Below, in pieces: positions 15,001 to 28,015 of a stretch of DNA of 64,000 bases. This DNA is from Glandiceps talaboti. Its lineage: Eukaryota; Hemichordata; Enteropneusta; Spengelidae. Location of the stretch: contig NC_135568.1 of the NCBI RefSeq assembly GCF_964340395.1, forward strand, positions 18,182,776 through 18,246,775, in the 5' to 3' direction. Each line of letters starts with the position of its first letter. Position 1 is the stretch's first letter. The position numbers and the translations under genes were made by a program. The notes below the pieces were generated by a model that saw nothing but the letters and a program-made list of their open reading frames with translations, searched no databases and had not been told where the DNA came from.

Positions 15001-18000
15001 CTTTCACTTCTGATTGGCTGTCTGATCTTCATCTGCCCTCTATTTTCGTGCCATCTTGGGTGGCCTTGGAGTTCCATCCTGAAAGGAATGAATCAAACAG
15101 TACAGTATAATCTTATTGAAGCAATGAAATAACAGTCATTCAGATTCTAATATTTACTCTTATGTTGCCGCTACTCACAATGACCTTTTTGAAAAATATT
15201 ACTGTCAATAATATAATTATGCTAATCTCCAAAATGTTTCTACATTCAGCTACAATCTACTTGTGACATAAGGTTGTCACTACTTGTCATGTGCTTAGTA
15301 CTGACAAAATATCCTTTAGATAACTTGTACTTTCCATTGCTAAAAGAAAACAACTTTGGCCAAAAAACCTAATGGCCCTTTTCAGTAATTTTACAATTCC
15401 AAATGCTTACTTACTTCTTTCCCTTCTGATTGGCTGTCTGATCTTCATCTTCCCTCTATTTTCGTGCCATCTTGGGTGGCCTTGGAGTTCCATCCTGAAA
15501 GGAATGAATCAAACAGTACAGTATAATCTTATTGAAGCTATGAAATAACAGTCATTCAGATTCTAATATTTACTCTTAAATTGCCGCTACTCACAATGAC
15601 CTTTTTGAAAAATATTACTGCCAATAATATAATTATGCTAATCTCCAAAATGTTTCTACATTCAGCTACAATCTACTTGTGACATAAGGTTGTCACTGCT
15701 TGTCATGTGCTTAGTACTGACAAAAGACCCTTTAGATAACTTGTACTTTCCATTGCTAAAAGAAAACAACTTTGGCCAAAAAACTTAATGGCCATTTTCA
15801 GTAATTTTACAATTCCAAATGCTCACTTACTTCTTTCACTTCTGATTGGCTGTCTGATGTTCATCTGCCCTCTATTTTCGTGCCATCTTGGGTGGCCTTG
15901 GAGTTCCATCCTGAAAGGAATGAATCAAACAGTACAGTATAATCTTATTGAAGCAATGAAATAACAGTCATTCAGATTCTAATATTTACTCTTACGTTGC
16001 CGCTACTCACAATAACCTTTTTGAAAAATATTACTGCCAATAATATAATTATGCTAATCTCAAAATGTTTCTACATTCAGCTACAATCTACTTGTGACAT
16101 AAGGTTGACATTGCTTGTCATGTGCTTAGTACTGACAAAAGACCCTTTAGATAACTTGTACTTTCCATTGCTAAACGAAAACAACTTTGGCCAAAAAACC
16201 TAATGGCCATTTTCAGTAATTTTACAATTCCAAATGCTCACTTACTTCTTTCACTTCTGATTGGCTGTCTGATGTTCATCTGCCCTCTATTTTCGTGCCA
16301 TCTTGGGTGGCCTTGGAGTTCCATCCTGAAAGGAATGAATCAAACAGTACAGTATAATCTTATTGAAGCAATGAAATAACAGTCATTCAGATTCTAATAT
16401 TTACTCTTAAATTGCCGCTACTAACAGTGAGCTTTTTTATAAATATCGATGCCAATAATATAGTTATGTTGATCTCCAAAATGTTTCTTCTTTCAGCTAC
16501 AATTTACTTGAGACATAAGGTTGTCACTGCTTGTCATGTGCTTAGTACTGACAAAACACCCTTTAGATAACTTGTACTTTCCACTGCTAAAAGAAAACAA
16601 CTTTGGGCAAAAAACCTAATGGCCATTTTCAGTAATTTTACAATTCCAAATGCTCACTTACTTCTTTCACTTCTGATTGGCTGTCTGATCTTCATCTGCC
16701 CTCTATTTTCGTGCCATCTTGGGTGGCCTTGGAGTTCCATCCTGAAAGGAATGAATCAAACAGTACAGTATAATCTTATTGAAGCAATGAAATAACAGTC
16801 ATTCAGATTCTAATATTTACTCTTAAATTGCCGCTACTAAAGTGACCTTTTTGATAAATATCACTGCCAATAATATAGTTATGTTGATCTCCAAAATGTT
16901 TCTTCTTTCAGCTACAATTTACTTGTGACATAAGGTTGTCACTGCTTGTCATGTGCTTAGTACTGACAAAACACCCATTAGATAACTTGTACTTTCCATT
17001 GCTAAAAGACAACAACTTTGGCCAAAAAACGTGAAGGCCATTTTCAGTAATTTTACAATTCCAAATGCTTACTTACTTCTTTCACTTCTGATTGGCTGTC
17101 TGATCTTCATCTGCCCTCTATTTTCGTGCCATCTTGGGTGGCCTTGGAGTTCCATCCTGAAAGGAATGAATCAAACAGTACAGTATAATCTTATTGAAGC
17201 AATGAAATAACAGTCATTCAGATTCTAATATTTACTCTTATGTTGCCGCTACTCACAATGACCTTTTTGAAAAATATTACTGTCAATAATATAATTATGC
17301 TTATCTCCAAAATGTTTCTACATTCAGCTACAATCTACTTGTGACATAAGGTTGTCACTACTTGTCATGTGCTTAGTACTGACAAAATATCCTTTAGATA
17401 ACTTGTACTTTCCATTGCTAAAAGAAAACAACTTTGGCCAAAAAACCTAATGGCCATTTTCAGTAATTTTACAATTCCAAATGCTCACTTACTTCTTTCA
17501 CTTCTGATTGGCTGTCTGATGTTCATCTGCCCTCTATTTTCGTGCCATCTTGGGTGGCCTTGGAGTTCCATCCTGAAAGGAATGAATCAAACAGTACAGT
17601 ATAATCTTATTGAAGCAATGAAATAACAGTCATTCAGATTCTAATATTTACTCTTACGTTGCCGCTACTCACAATGACCTTTTTGAAAAATATTACTGCC
17701 AATAATATAATTATGCTAATCTTCAAAATGTTTCTACATTCAGCTACAATCTACTTGTGACATAAGGTTGTCACTACTTGTCATGTGCTTAGTACTGACA
17801 AAATATCCTTTAGATAACTTGTACTTTCCATTGCTAAAAGAAAACAACTTTGGCAAAAAAAACCTAATGGCCATTTTCAGTAATTTTACAATTCCAAATG
17901 CTTACTTACTTCTTTCACTTCTGATTGGCTGTCTGATGTTCATCTGCCCTCTTTTTTCGTGCCATCTCGGGTGGCCTTGAAGTTCCATCCTGAAAGGAAT

Positions 18001-21000
18001 GAATCAAACAGTACAGTATAATCTTATTGAAGCAATGAAATAACAGTCATTCAGATTCTAATATTTACTCTTAAATTGCCGCTACTAACAGTGAGCTTTT
18101 TGATAAATATCAATGCCAATAATATAGTTATGTTGATCTCCAAAATGTTTCTTCTTTCAGCTACAATTTACTTGAGACATAAGGTTGTCACTGCTTGTCA
18201 TGTGCTTAGTACTGACAAAACACCCTTTAGATAACTTGTACTTTCCACTGCTAAAAGAAAACAACTTTGGGCAAAAAACCTAATGGCCAATTTCAGTAAT
18301 TTTACAATTCCAAATGCTCACTTACTTCTTTCACTTCTGATTCGCTGTCTGATCTTCATCTGCCCTCTATTTTCGTGCCATCTTGGGTGGCCTTGGAGTT
18401 CCATCCTGAAAGGAATGAATCAAACAGTACAGTATAATCTTATTGAAGCAATGAAATAACAGTCATTCAGATTCTAATATTTACTCTTATGTTGCCGCTA
18501 CTCACAATGACCTTTTTGAAAAATATTACTGTCAATAATATAATTATGCTAATCTCCAAAATGTTTCTACATTCTGCTACAATCTACTTGTGACATAAGG
18601 TTGTCACTACTTGTCATGTGCTTAGTACTGACAAAATATCCTTTAGATAACTTGTACTTTCCATTGCTAAAAGAAAACAACTTTGGCCAAAAAACCTAAT
18701 GGCCCTTTTCAGTAATTTTACAATTCCAAATGCTTACTTACTTCTTTCACTTCTGATTGGCTGTCTGATCTTCATCTGCCCTCTATTTTCGTGCCATCTT
18801 GGGTGGCCTTGGAGTTCCATCCTGAAAGGAATGAATCAAACAGTATAGTATGATCTTATTGAAGCAATGAAATAACAGTCATTCAGATTCTAATATTTAC
18901 TCTTATGTTGCTGCTACTCACAATGACCTTTTTGAAAAATATTACTGTCAATAATATAATTATGCTAATCTCCAAAATGTTTCTACATTCAGCTACAATC
19001 TACTTGTGACATAAGGTTGTCACTACTTGTCATGTGCTTAGTACTGACAAAATATCCTTTAGATAACTTGTACTTTCCATTGCTAAAAGAAAACAACTTT
19101 GGCCAAAAAACCTAATGGCCATTTTCAGTAATTTTACAATTCCAAATGCTTACTTACTTCTTTCACTTCTGATTGGCTGTCTGATCTTCATCTGCCCTCT
19201 ATTTTCGTGCCATCTTGGGTGGCCTTGGACTTCCATCCTGAAAGGAATGAATCAAACAGTACAGTATAATCTTATTGAAGCTATGAAATAACAGTCATTC
19301 AGATTCTAATATTTACTCTTACGTTGCAGCTACTCACAATGACCTTTTGGAAAAATATTACTGCCAATAATAAAATTATGCTAATCTCCAAAATGTTTCT
19401 ACATTCAGCTACAATCTACTTGTGACAGAAGGTTGTCGCTGCTTGTCATGTGCTTAGTACTGACAAAAGACCCTTTAGATAACTTGTACTTTCCATTGCT
19501 AAAAGAAAACAACTTTGGGCAAAAAACCAAATGGCCATTTTCAGTACTTTTACAATTCCAAATGCTCACTTACTTCTTTCACTTCTGATTGGCTGTCTGA
19601 AGTTCATCTGCCCTCTATTTTCGTGCCATCTTGGGTGGCCTTGGAGTTCCATCCTGAAAGGAATGAATCAAACAGTACAGTATAATCTTATTGAAGCAAT
19701 GAAATAACAGTCATTCAGATTCTAATATTTACTCTTATGTTGCCGCTACTCACAATGACCTTTTTGAAAAATATTACTGTCAATAATATAATTATGCTAA
19801 TCTCCAAAATGTTTCTACATTCTGCTACAATCTACTTGTGACATAAGATTGTCACTACTTGTCATGTGCTTAGTACTGACAAAATATCCTTTAGATAACT
19901 TGTACTTTCCATTGCTAAAAGAAAACAATTTTGGCCAAAAAACCTAATGGCCCTTTTCAGTAATTTTACAATTCCAAATGCTTACTTACTTCTTTCACTT
20001 CTGATTGGCTGTCTGATCTTCATCTGCCCTCTATTTTCGTGCCATCTTGGGTGGCCTTGGACTTCCATCCTGAAAGGAATGAATCAAACAGTACAGTATA
20101 ATCTTATTGAAGCTATGAAATAACAGTCATTCAGATTCTAATATTTACTCTTACGTTGCCGCTACTCACAATGACCTTTTTGAAAAATATTACTGCCAAT
20201 AATATAATTATGCTAATCTCCAAAATGTTTCTACATTCAGCTACAATCTACTTGTGACAGAAGGTTGTCGCTGCTTGTCATGTGCTTAGTACTGACAAAA
20301 GACCCTTTAGATAACTTGTACTTTCCATTGCTAAAAGAAAACAACTTTGGGCAAAAAAGCAAATGGCCATTTTCAGTACTTTTACAATTCCAAATGCTCA
20401 CTTACTTCTTTCACTTCTGATTGGCTGTCTGAAGTTCATCTGCCCTCTATTTCCGTGCCATCTTGGGTGGCCTTGGAGTTCCATCCTGAAAGGAATGAAT
20501 CAAACAGTACAGTATAATCTTATTGAAGCAATGAAATAACAGTCATTCAGATTCTAATATTTACTCTTACGTTGCCGCTACTCACAATGACCTTTTTGAA
20601 AAATATTACTGCCAATAATATAATTATGCTAATCTCCAAAATGTTTCTACATTCAGCTACAATCTACTTGTGACATAAGGTTGTCACTGCTTGTCATGTG
20701 CTTAGTACTGACAAAAGACCCTTTAGATAACTTGTACTTTCCATTGCTAAAAGAAAACAACTTTGGGCAAAAAACCTAATGGCCATTTTCAGTAATTTTA
20801 CAATTCCAAATGCTCACTTACTTCTTTCACTTCTGATTGGCTGTCTGATCTTCATTTGCACTCTATTTTCGTGCCATCTTGGGTGGCCTTGGAGTTCCAT
20901 CCTGAAAGGAATGAATCAAACAGTATAGTATAATATTATTGAAGCAATGAAATAACAGTCATTCAGATTCTAATATTTACTCTTATGTTGCCGCTACTCA

Positions 21001-24000
21001 CAATGACCTTTTTCAAAAATATTACTGTCAATAATATAATTATGCTAATCTCCAAAATGTTTCTACATTCAGCTACAATCTACTTGTGACATAAGGTTGT
21101 CACTACTTGTCATGTGCTTAGTACTGACAAAATATCCTTTAGATAACTTGTACTTTCCATTGCTAAAAGAAAACAACTTTGGCCAAAAAACCTAATGGCC
21201 CTTTTCAGTAATTTTACAATTCCAAATGCTTACTTACTTCTTTCACTTCTGATTGGCTGTCTGATCTTCATCTGCCCTCTATTTTCGTGCCATCTTGGGT
21301 GGCCTTGGAGTTCCATCCTGAAAGGAATGAATCAAACAGTACAGTATAATCTTATTGAAGCAATGAAATAACAGTCATTCAGATTCTAATATTTACTCAT
21401 ACGTTGCCGCTACTCACAATGACCTTTTTCAAAAATATTACTGCCAATAATATAATTATGCTAATCTCCAAAATGTTTCTACATTCAGCTACAATCTACT
21501 TGTGACATAAGGTTGTCACTGCTTGTCATGTGATTAGTACTGACAAAAGACCCTTTAGATAACTTGTACTTTCCATTGCTAAAAGAAAACAATTTTGGCC
21601 AAAAAACCTAATGGACATTTTCAGTAATTTCACAATTCCAAATGCTTACTTACTTCTTTCACTTCTGATTGGCTGTCTGATCTTCATCTGCCCTCTATTT
21701 TCGTGCCATCTTGGGTGGCCTTGGAGTTCCATCCTGAAAGGAATGAATCAAACAGTACAGTATAATCTTATTGAAGCAATGAAATAACAGTCATTCAGAT
21801 TCTAATATTTACTCATACGTTGCCGCTACTCACAATGACCTTTTTCAAAAATATTACTGCCAATAATATAATTATGCTAATCTCCAAAATGTTTCTACAT
21901 TCAGCTACAATCTACTTGTGACATAAGGTTGTCACTGCTTGTCATGTGATTAGTACTGACAAAAGACCCTTTAGATAACTTGTACTTTCCATTGCTAAAA
22001 GAAAACAATTTTGGCCAAAAAACCTAATGGACATTTTCAGTAATTTTACAATTCCAAATGCTTACTTACTTCTTTCACTTCTGATTGGCTGTCTGATCTT
22101 CATCTGCCCTCTATTTTCGTGCCATCTTGGGTGGCCTTGGAGTTCCATCCTGAAAGGAATGAATCAAACAGTACAGTATAAACTTATTGAAGCAATGAAA
22201 TAACAGTCATTCAGATTCTAATATTTACTCTTATGTTGCCGCTACTCACAATGACCTTTTTGAAAAATATTACTGTCAATAATATAATTATGCTAATCTC
22301 CAAAATGTTTCTACATTCAGCTACAATCTACTTGTGACAGAAGGTTGTCACTGCTTGTCATGTGCTTAGTACTGACAAAAGACCCTTTAGATAACTTGTA
22401 CTTTCCATTGCTAAAAGAAAACAACTTTGGGCAAAAAACCAAATGGCCATTTTCAGTACTTTTACAATTCCAAATGCTCACTTACTTCTTTCACTTCTGA
22501 TTGGCTGTCTGATGTTCATCTGCCCTCTATTTTCGTGCCATCTTGGGTGGCCTTGGAGTTCCATCCTGAAAGGAATGAATCAAACAGTACAGTATAATCT
22601 TATTGAAGCAATGAAATAACAGTCATTCACATTCTAATATTTACTCTTACGTTGCCGCTACTCACAATGACCTTTTTGAAAAATATTACTGTCAATAATA
22701 TAATTATGCTAATCTCCAAAATGTTTCTTCATTCAGCTACAATCTACTTGTGACATAAGGTTGTCACTACTTGTCATGTGCTTAGTACTGACAAAAGATC
22801 CTTTAGATAACTTGTACTTTCCATTGCTAAATGAAAACAACTTTGGCCAAAAAACCTAATGGCCCTTTTCAGTAATTTTACAATTCCAAATGCTTACTTA
22901 CTTCTTTCACTTCTGATTGGCTGTCTGATGTTCATCTGCCCTCTATTTTCGTGCCATCTTGGGTGGCCTTGGAGTTCCATCCTGAAAGGAATGAATCAAA
23001 CAGTACAGTATAATCTTATTGAAGCAATGAAATAACAGTCATTCAGATTCTAATATTTACTCTTACGTTGCCGCTACTCACAATGACCTTTTTGAAAAAT
23101 ATTACTGTCAATAATATAATTATGCTAATCTTCAAAATGTTTCTACATTCAGCTACAATCTACTTGTGACATAAGGTTGTCACTACTTGTCATGTGCCTC
23201 GTACTGACAAAATATCCTTTAGATCACTTGTACTTTCCATTGCTAAATGAAAACAACTTTGGCCAAAAAACCTAATGGCCATTTTCAGTAAGTTTACAAT
23301 TCCAAATGCTTACTTACTTCTTTCACTTCTGATTGGCTGTCTGATCTTCATCTGCCCTCTATTTTCGTGCCATCTTGGGTGGCCTTGGAGTTCCATCCTG
23401 AAAGGAATGAATCAAACAGTACAGTATAATCTTATTGAAGCAATGAAATAACAGTCATTCAGATTCTAATATTTACTCTTACGTTGCCGCTACTCACAAT
23501 GACCTTTTTCAAAAATATTACTGCCAATAATATAATTATGCTAATCTCCAAAAGTTTCTACATTCAGCTACAATCTACTTGTGACATAAGGTTGTCACTG
23601 CTTGTCATGTGATTAGTACTGACAAAACACCCTTTAGATAACTTGTACTTTCCACTGCTAAAAGAAAACAACTTTGGGCAAAAAACCTAATGGCCATTTT
23701 CAGTAATTTTACAATTCCAAATGCTCACTTACTTCTTTCACTTCTGATTGGCTGTCTGATCTTCATCTGCCCTCTATTTTCGTGCCATCTTGGGTGGCCT
23801 TGGAGTTCCATCCTGAAAGGAATGAATCAAACAGTACAGTATAATCTTATTGAAGCAATGAAATAACAGTCATTCAGATTCTAATATTTACTCTTACGTT
23901 GCCGCTACTCACAATGACCTTTTTCAAAAATATTACTGCCAATAATATAATTATGCTAATCTCCAAAAGTTTCTACATTCAGCTACAATCTACTTGTGAC

Positions 24001-27000
24001 ATAAGGTTGTCACTGCTTGTCATGTGCTTAGTACTGACAAAAGACCCTTTAGATAACTTGTACTTTCCATTGCTAAAAGAAAACAACTTTGGCCAAAAAA
24101 CCTAATGGCCATTTTCAGTAATTTTACAATTCCAAATGCTCACTTACTTCTTTCACTTCTGATTGGCTGTCTGATCTTCATCTGCCCTCTATTTTCGTGC
24201 CATCTTGGGTGGCCTTGGAGTTCCATCCTGAAAGGAATGAATCAAACAGTACAGTATAATCTTATTGAAGCTATGAAATAACAGTCATTCAGATTCTAAT
24301 ATTTACTCTTACGTTGTCGCTACTCACAATGACCTTTTTGAAAAATATTACTGCCAATAATATAATTATGCTAATCTCCAAAATGTTTCTACATTCAGCT
24401 ACAATCTACTTGTGACATAAGGTTGTCACTGCTTGTCATGTGATTAGTACTGACAAAAGACCCTTTAGATAACTTGTACTTTCCATTGCTAAAAGAAAAC
24501 AATTTTGGCCAAAAAACCTAATGGACATTTTCAGTAATTTCACAATTCCAAATGCTTACTTACTTCTTTCACTTCTGATTGGCTGTCTGATCTTCATCTG
24601 CCCTCTATTTTCGTGCCATCTTGGGTGGCCTTGGAGTTCCATCCTGAAAGGAATGAATCAAACAGTACAGTATAATCTTATTGAAGCAATGAAATAACAG
24701 TCACTCAGATTCTAATATTTACTCTTACGTTGCCGCTACTCACAATGACCTTTTTCAAAAATATTACTGCCAATAATATAATTATGCTAATCTCCAAAAG
24801 TTTCTACATTCAGCTACAATCTACTTGTGACATAAGGTTGTCACTGCTTGTCATGTGATTAGTACTGACAAAACACCCTTTAGATAACTTGTACTTTCCA
24901 CTGCTAAAAGAAAACAACTTTGGGCAAAAAACCTAATGGCCATTTTCAGTAATTTTACAATTCCAAATGCTCACTTACTTCTTTCACTTCTGATTGGCTG
25001 TCTGATCTTCATCTGCCCTCTATTTTCGTGCCATCTTGGGTGGCCTTGGAGTTCCATCCTGAAAGGAATGAATCAAACAGTACAGTATAATCTTATTAAA
25101 GCAATGAAATAACAGTCATTCAGATTCTAATATTTACTCTTATGTTGCCGCTACTCACAATGACCTTTTTGAAAAATATTACTGTCAATAATATAATTAT
25201 GCTAATCTCCAAAATGTTTCTACATTCAGCTACAATCTACTTGTGACATAAGGTTGTCACTACTTGTCATGTGCTTAGTACTTACAAAATATCCTTTAGA
25301 TAACTTGTACTTTCCATTGCTAAAAGAAAACAACTTTGGGCAAAAAACCAAATGGCCATTTTCAGTAATTTTACAATTCCAAATGCTCATTTACTTCTTT
25401 CACTTCTGATTGGCTGTCTGATGTTCATCTGCCCTCTATTTTCGTGCCATCTTGGGTGGCCTTGGAGTTCCATCCTGAAAGGAATGAATCAAACAGTACA
25501 GTATAATCTTATTGAAGCAATGAAATAACAGTCATTCAGATTCTAATATTTACTCTTATGTTGCCGCTACTCACAATGACCTTTTTCAAAAATATTACTG
25601 TCAATAATATAATTATGCTAATCTCCAAAATGTTTCTACATTCAGCTACAATCTACTTGTGACATAAGGTTGTCACTACTTGTCATGTGCTTAGTACTTA
25701 CAAAATATCCTTTAGATAACTTGTACTTTCCATTGCTAAAAGAAAACAACTGTGGCCAAAACACGTGAAGGCCATTTTCAGTAATTTTACAATTCCAAAT
25801 GCTTACTTACTTCTTTCACTTCTGATTGGCTGTCTGATCTTCATCTGCCCTCTATTTTCGTGCCATCTTGGGTGGCCTTGGAGTTCCATCCTGAAAGGAA
25901 TGAATCAAACAGTACAGTATAATCTTATTGAAGCTATGAAATAACAGTCATTCAGATTCTAATATTTACTCTTACGTTGCCGCTACTCACAATGACATTT
26001 TTGAAAAATATTACTGCCAATAATATAATTATGCTAATCTCCAAAATGTTTCTACATTCAGCTACAATCTACTTGTGACATAAGGTTGTCACTGCTTGTC
26101 ATGTGCTTAGTACTGACAAAAGACCCTTTAGATAACTTGTACTTTCCATTGCTAAAAGAAAACAACTTTGGGCAAAAAACCTAATGGCCATTTTCAGTAA
26201 TTTTACAATTCCAAATGCTCACTTACTTCTTTCACTTCTGATTGGCTGTCTGATGTTCATCTGCCCTCTATTTTCGTGCCATCTTGGGTGGCCTTGGAGT
26301 TCCATCCTGAAAGGAATGAATCAAACAGTACAGTATAATCTTATTGAAGCAATGAAATAACAGTCATTCAGATTCTAATATTTACTCTTAAATTGCCGCT
26401 ACTCACAATGACCTTTTTGAAAAATATTACTGTCAATAATATATTTATGCTAATCTCCAAAATGTTTCTAAATTCAGCTACAATCTACTTGTGACATAAG
26501 GTTGTCACTACTTGTCATGTGCTTAGTACTTACAAAATATCCTTTAGATAACTTGTACTTTCCATTGCTAAAAGAAAACAACTTTGGCCAAAAAACCTAA
26601 TGGCCATTTTCAGTAATTTTACAATTCCAAATGCTTACTTACTTCTTTCACTTCTGATTGGCTGTCTGATGTTCATCTGCCCTCTATTTTCGTGCCATCT
26701 TGGGTGGCCTTGGAGTTCCATCCTGAAAGGAATGAATCAAACAGTACAGTATAATCTTATTGAAGCTATGAAATAACAGTCATTCAGATTCTAATATTTG
26801 CTCTTACGTTGCCGCTACTCACAATGACCTTTTTGAAAAATATTACTGCCAATAATATAATTATGCTAATCTCCAAAATGTTTCTACATTCAGCTACAAT
26901 CTACTTGTGACATAAGGTTGTCACTACTTGTCATGTGCTTAGTACTGACAAAAGACCCTTTAGATAACTTGTACTTTCCATTGCTAAAAGAAAACAACTT

Positions 27001-28015
27001 CGTGCAAAAAACCAAATGGCCATTTTCAGTAATTTTACAATTCCAAATGCTCACTTACTTCTTTCACTTCTGATTGGCTGTCTGATCTTCATCTGCCCTC
27101 TATTTTCGTGCCATCTTGGGTGGCCTTGGAGTTCCATCCTGAAAGGAATGAATCAAACAGTACAGTATAATCTTATTGAAGCAATGAAATAACAGTCATT
27201 CAGATTCTAATATTTACTCTTACGTTGCCGCTACTCACAATGACCTTTTTGAAAAATATTACTGCCAATAATATAATTATGCTAATCTCAAAATGTTTCT
27301 ACATTCAGCTACAATCTACTTGTGACATAAGGTTGTCACTGCTTGTCATGTGCTTAGTACTGACAAAAGACCCTTTAGATAACTTGTACTTTCCATTGCT
27401 AAAAGAAAACAACTTTGGGCAAAAAACCTAATGGCCATTTTCAGTAATTTTACAATTCCAAATGCTCACTTACTTCTTTCACTTCTGATTGGCTGTCTGA
27501 TCTTCATCTGCCCTCTATTTTCGTGCCATCTTGGGTGGCCTTGGAGTTCCATCCTGAAAGGAATGAATCAAACAGTACAGTATAATCTTATTGAAGCTAT
27601 GAAATAACAGTCATTCAGATTCTAATATTTACTCTTACGTTGCCGCTACTCACAATGACCTTTTTGAAAAATATTACTGCCAATAATATAATTATGCTAA
27701 TCTCCAAAATGTTTCTACATTCAGCTACAATCTACTTGTGACATAAGGTTGTCACTGCTTTTCATGTGCTTAGTACTGACAAAAGACCCTTTAGATAACT
27801 TGTACTTTCTATTGCTAAAAGAAAACAACTTTGGGCAAAAACCTAATGGCCATATTCAGTAATTTTACAATTCCAAATGCTCACTTACTTCTTTCACTTC
27901 TGATTGGCTGTCTGATCTTCATCTGCCCTCTATTTTCGTACCATCTTGGGTGGCCTTGGAGTTCCATCCTGAAAGGAATGAATCAAACAGTACAGTATAA
28001 TCTTATTGAAGCATA
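1..28015. repeat. 416-bp satellite DNA array, about 67 monomers
   Basis: Near-identical units follow head to tail with a period of about 416 bp; the block beginning TTCAGTAATTTTACAATT recurs near 1, 417, 833 and onward. The array enters from the left edge and stops abruptly at 28,015 inside a monomer, after GAAGCATAAT. Monomers are AT-rich and differ by substitutions and a few small indels (for example a 3-bp loss near 5,229 and again near 6,473). Shared variants show nested higher-order periods: about 1,245 bp (3 monomers) at 4.3-6.8 kb, 2,078 bp (5) and 4,156 bp (10) at about 7.7-18 kb, about 833 bp (2) at 19.3-20.6 kb, and single-monomer duplication at 21.4-22.2 kb. Every unit contains the CCAAT-type sequence GATTGGCTGTC, except for a few point variants. 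Centromeric or other heterochromatic satellite is the likely nature; no function is shown. Confidence 0.5.
7683..18073. repeat. Higher-order repeat block (5- and 10-monomer periods)
   Basis: Diagnostic variants recur at fixed spacing. The monomer with GCTACTAACAGTGAGC lies near 8,105, 10,183, 12,261, 14,339, 16,417 and 18,080; the first five intervals are about 2,078 bp (5 units) and the last about 1,665 bp (4 units). The variant TTGCTGCTACTC lies near 7,684 and 11,841 (10 units). An identical variant monomer begins at 9,763, 13,919 and 15,997 (10 then 5 units). This fits a 10-mer duplicated once, followed by a further duplication of one 5-mer half, through unequal exchange. Confidence 0.5.
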
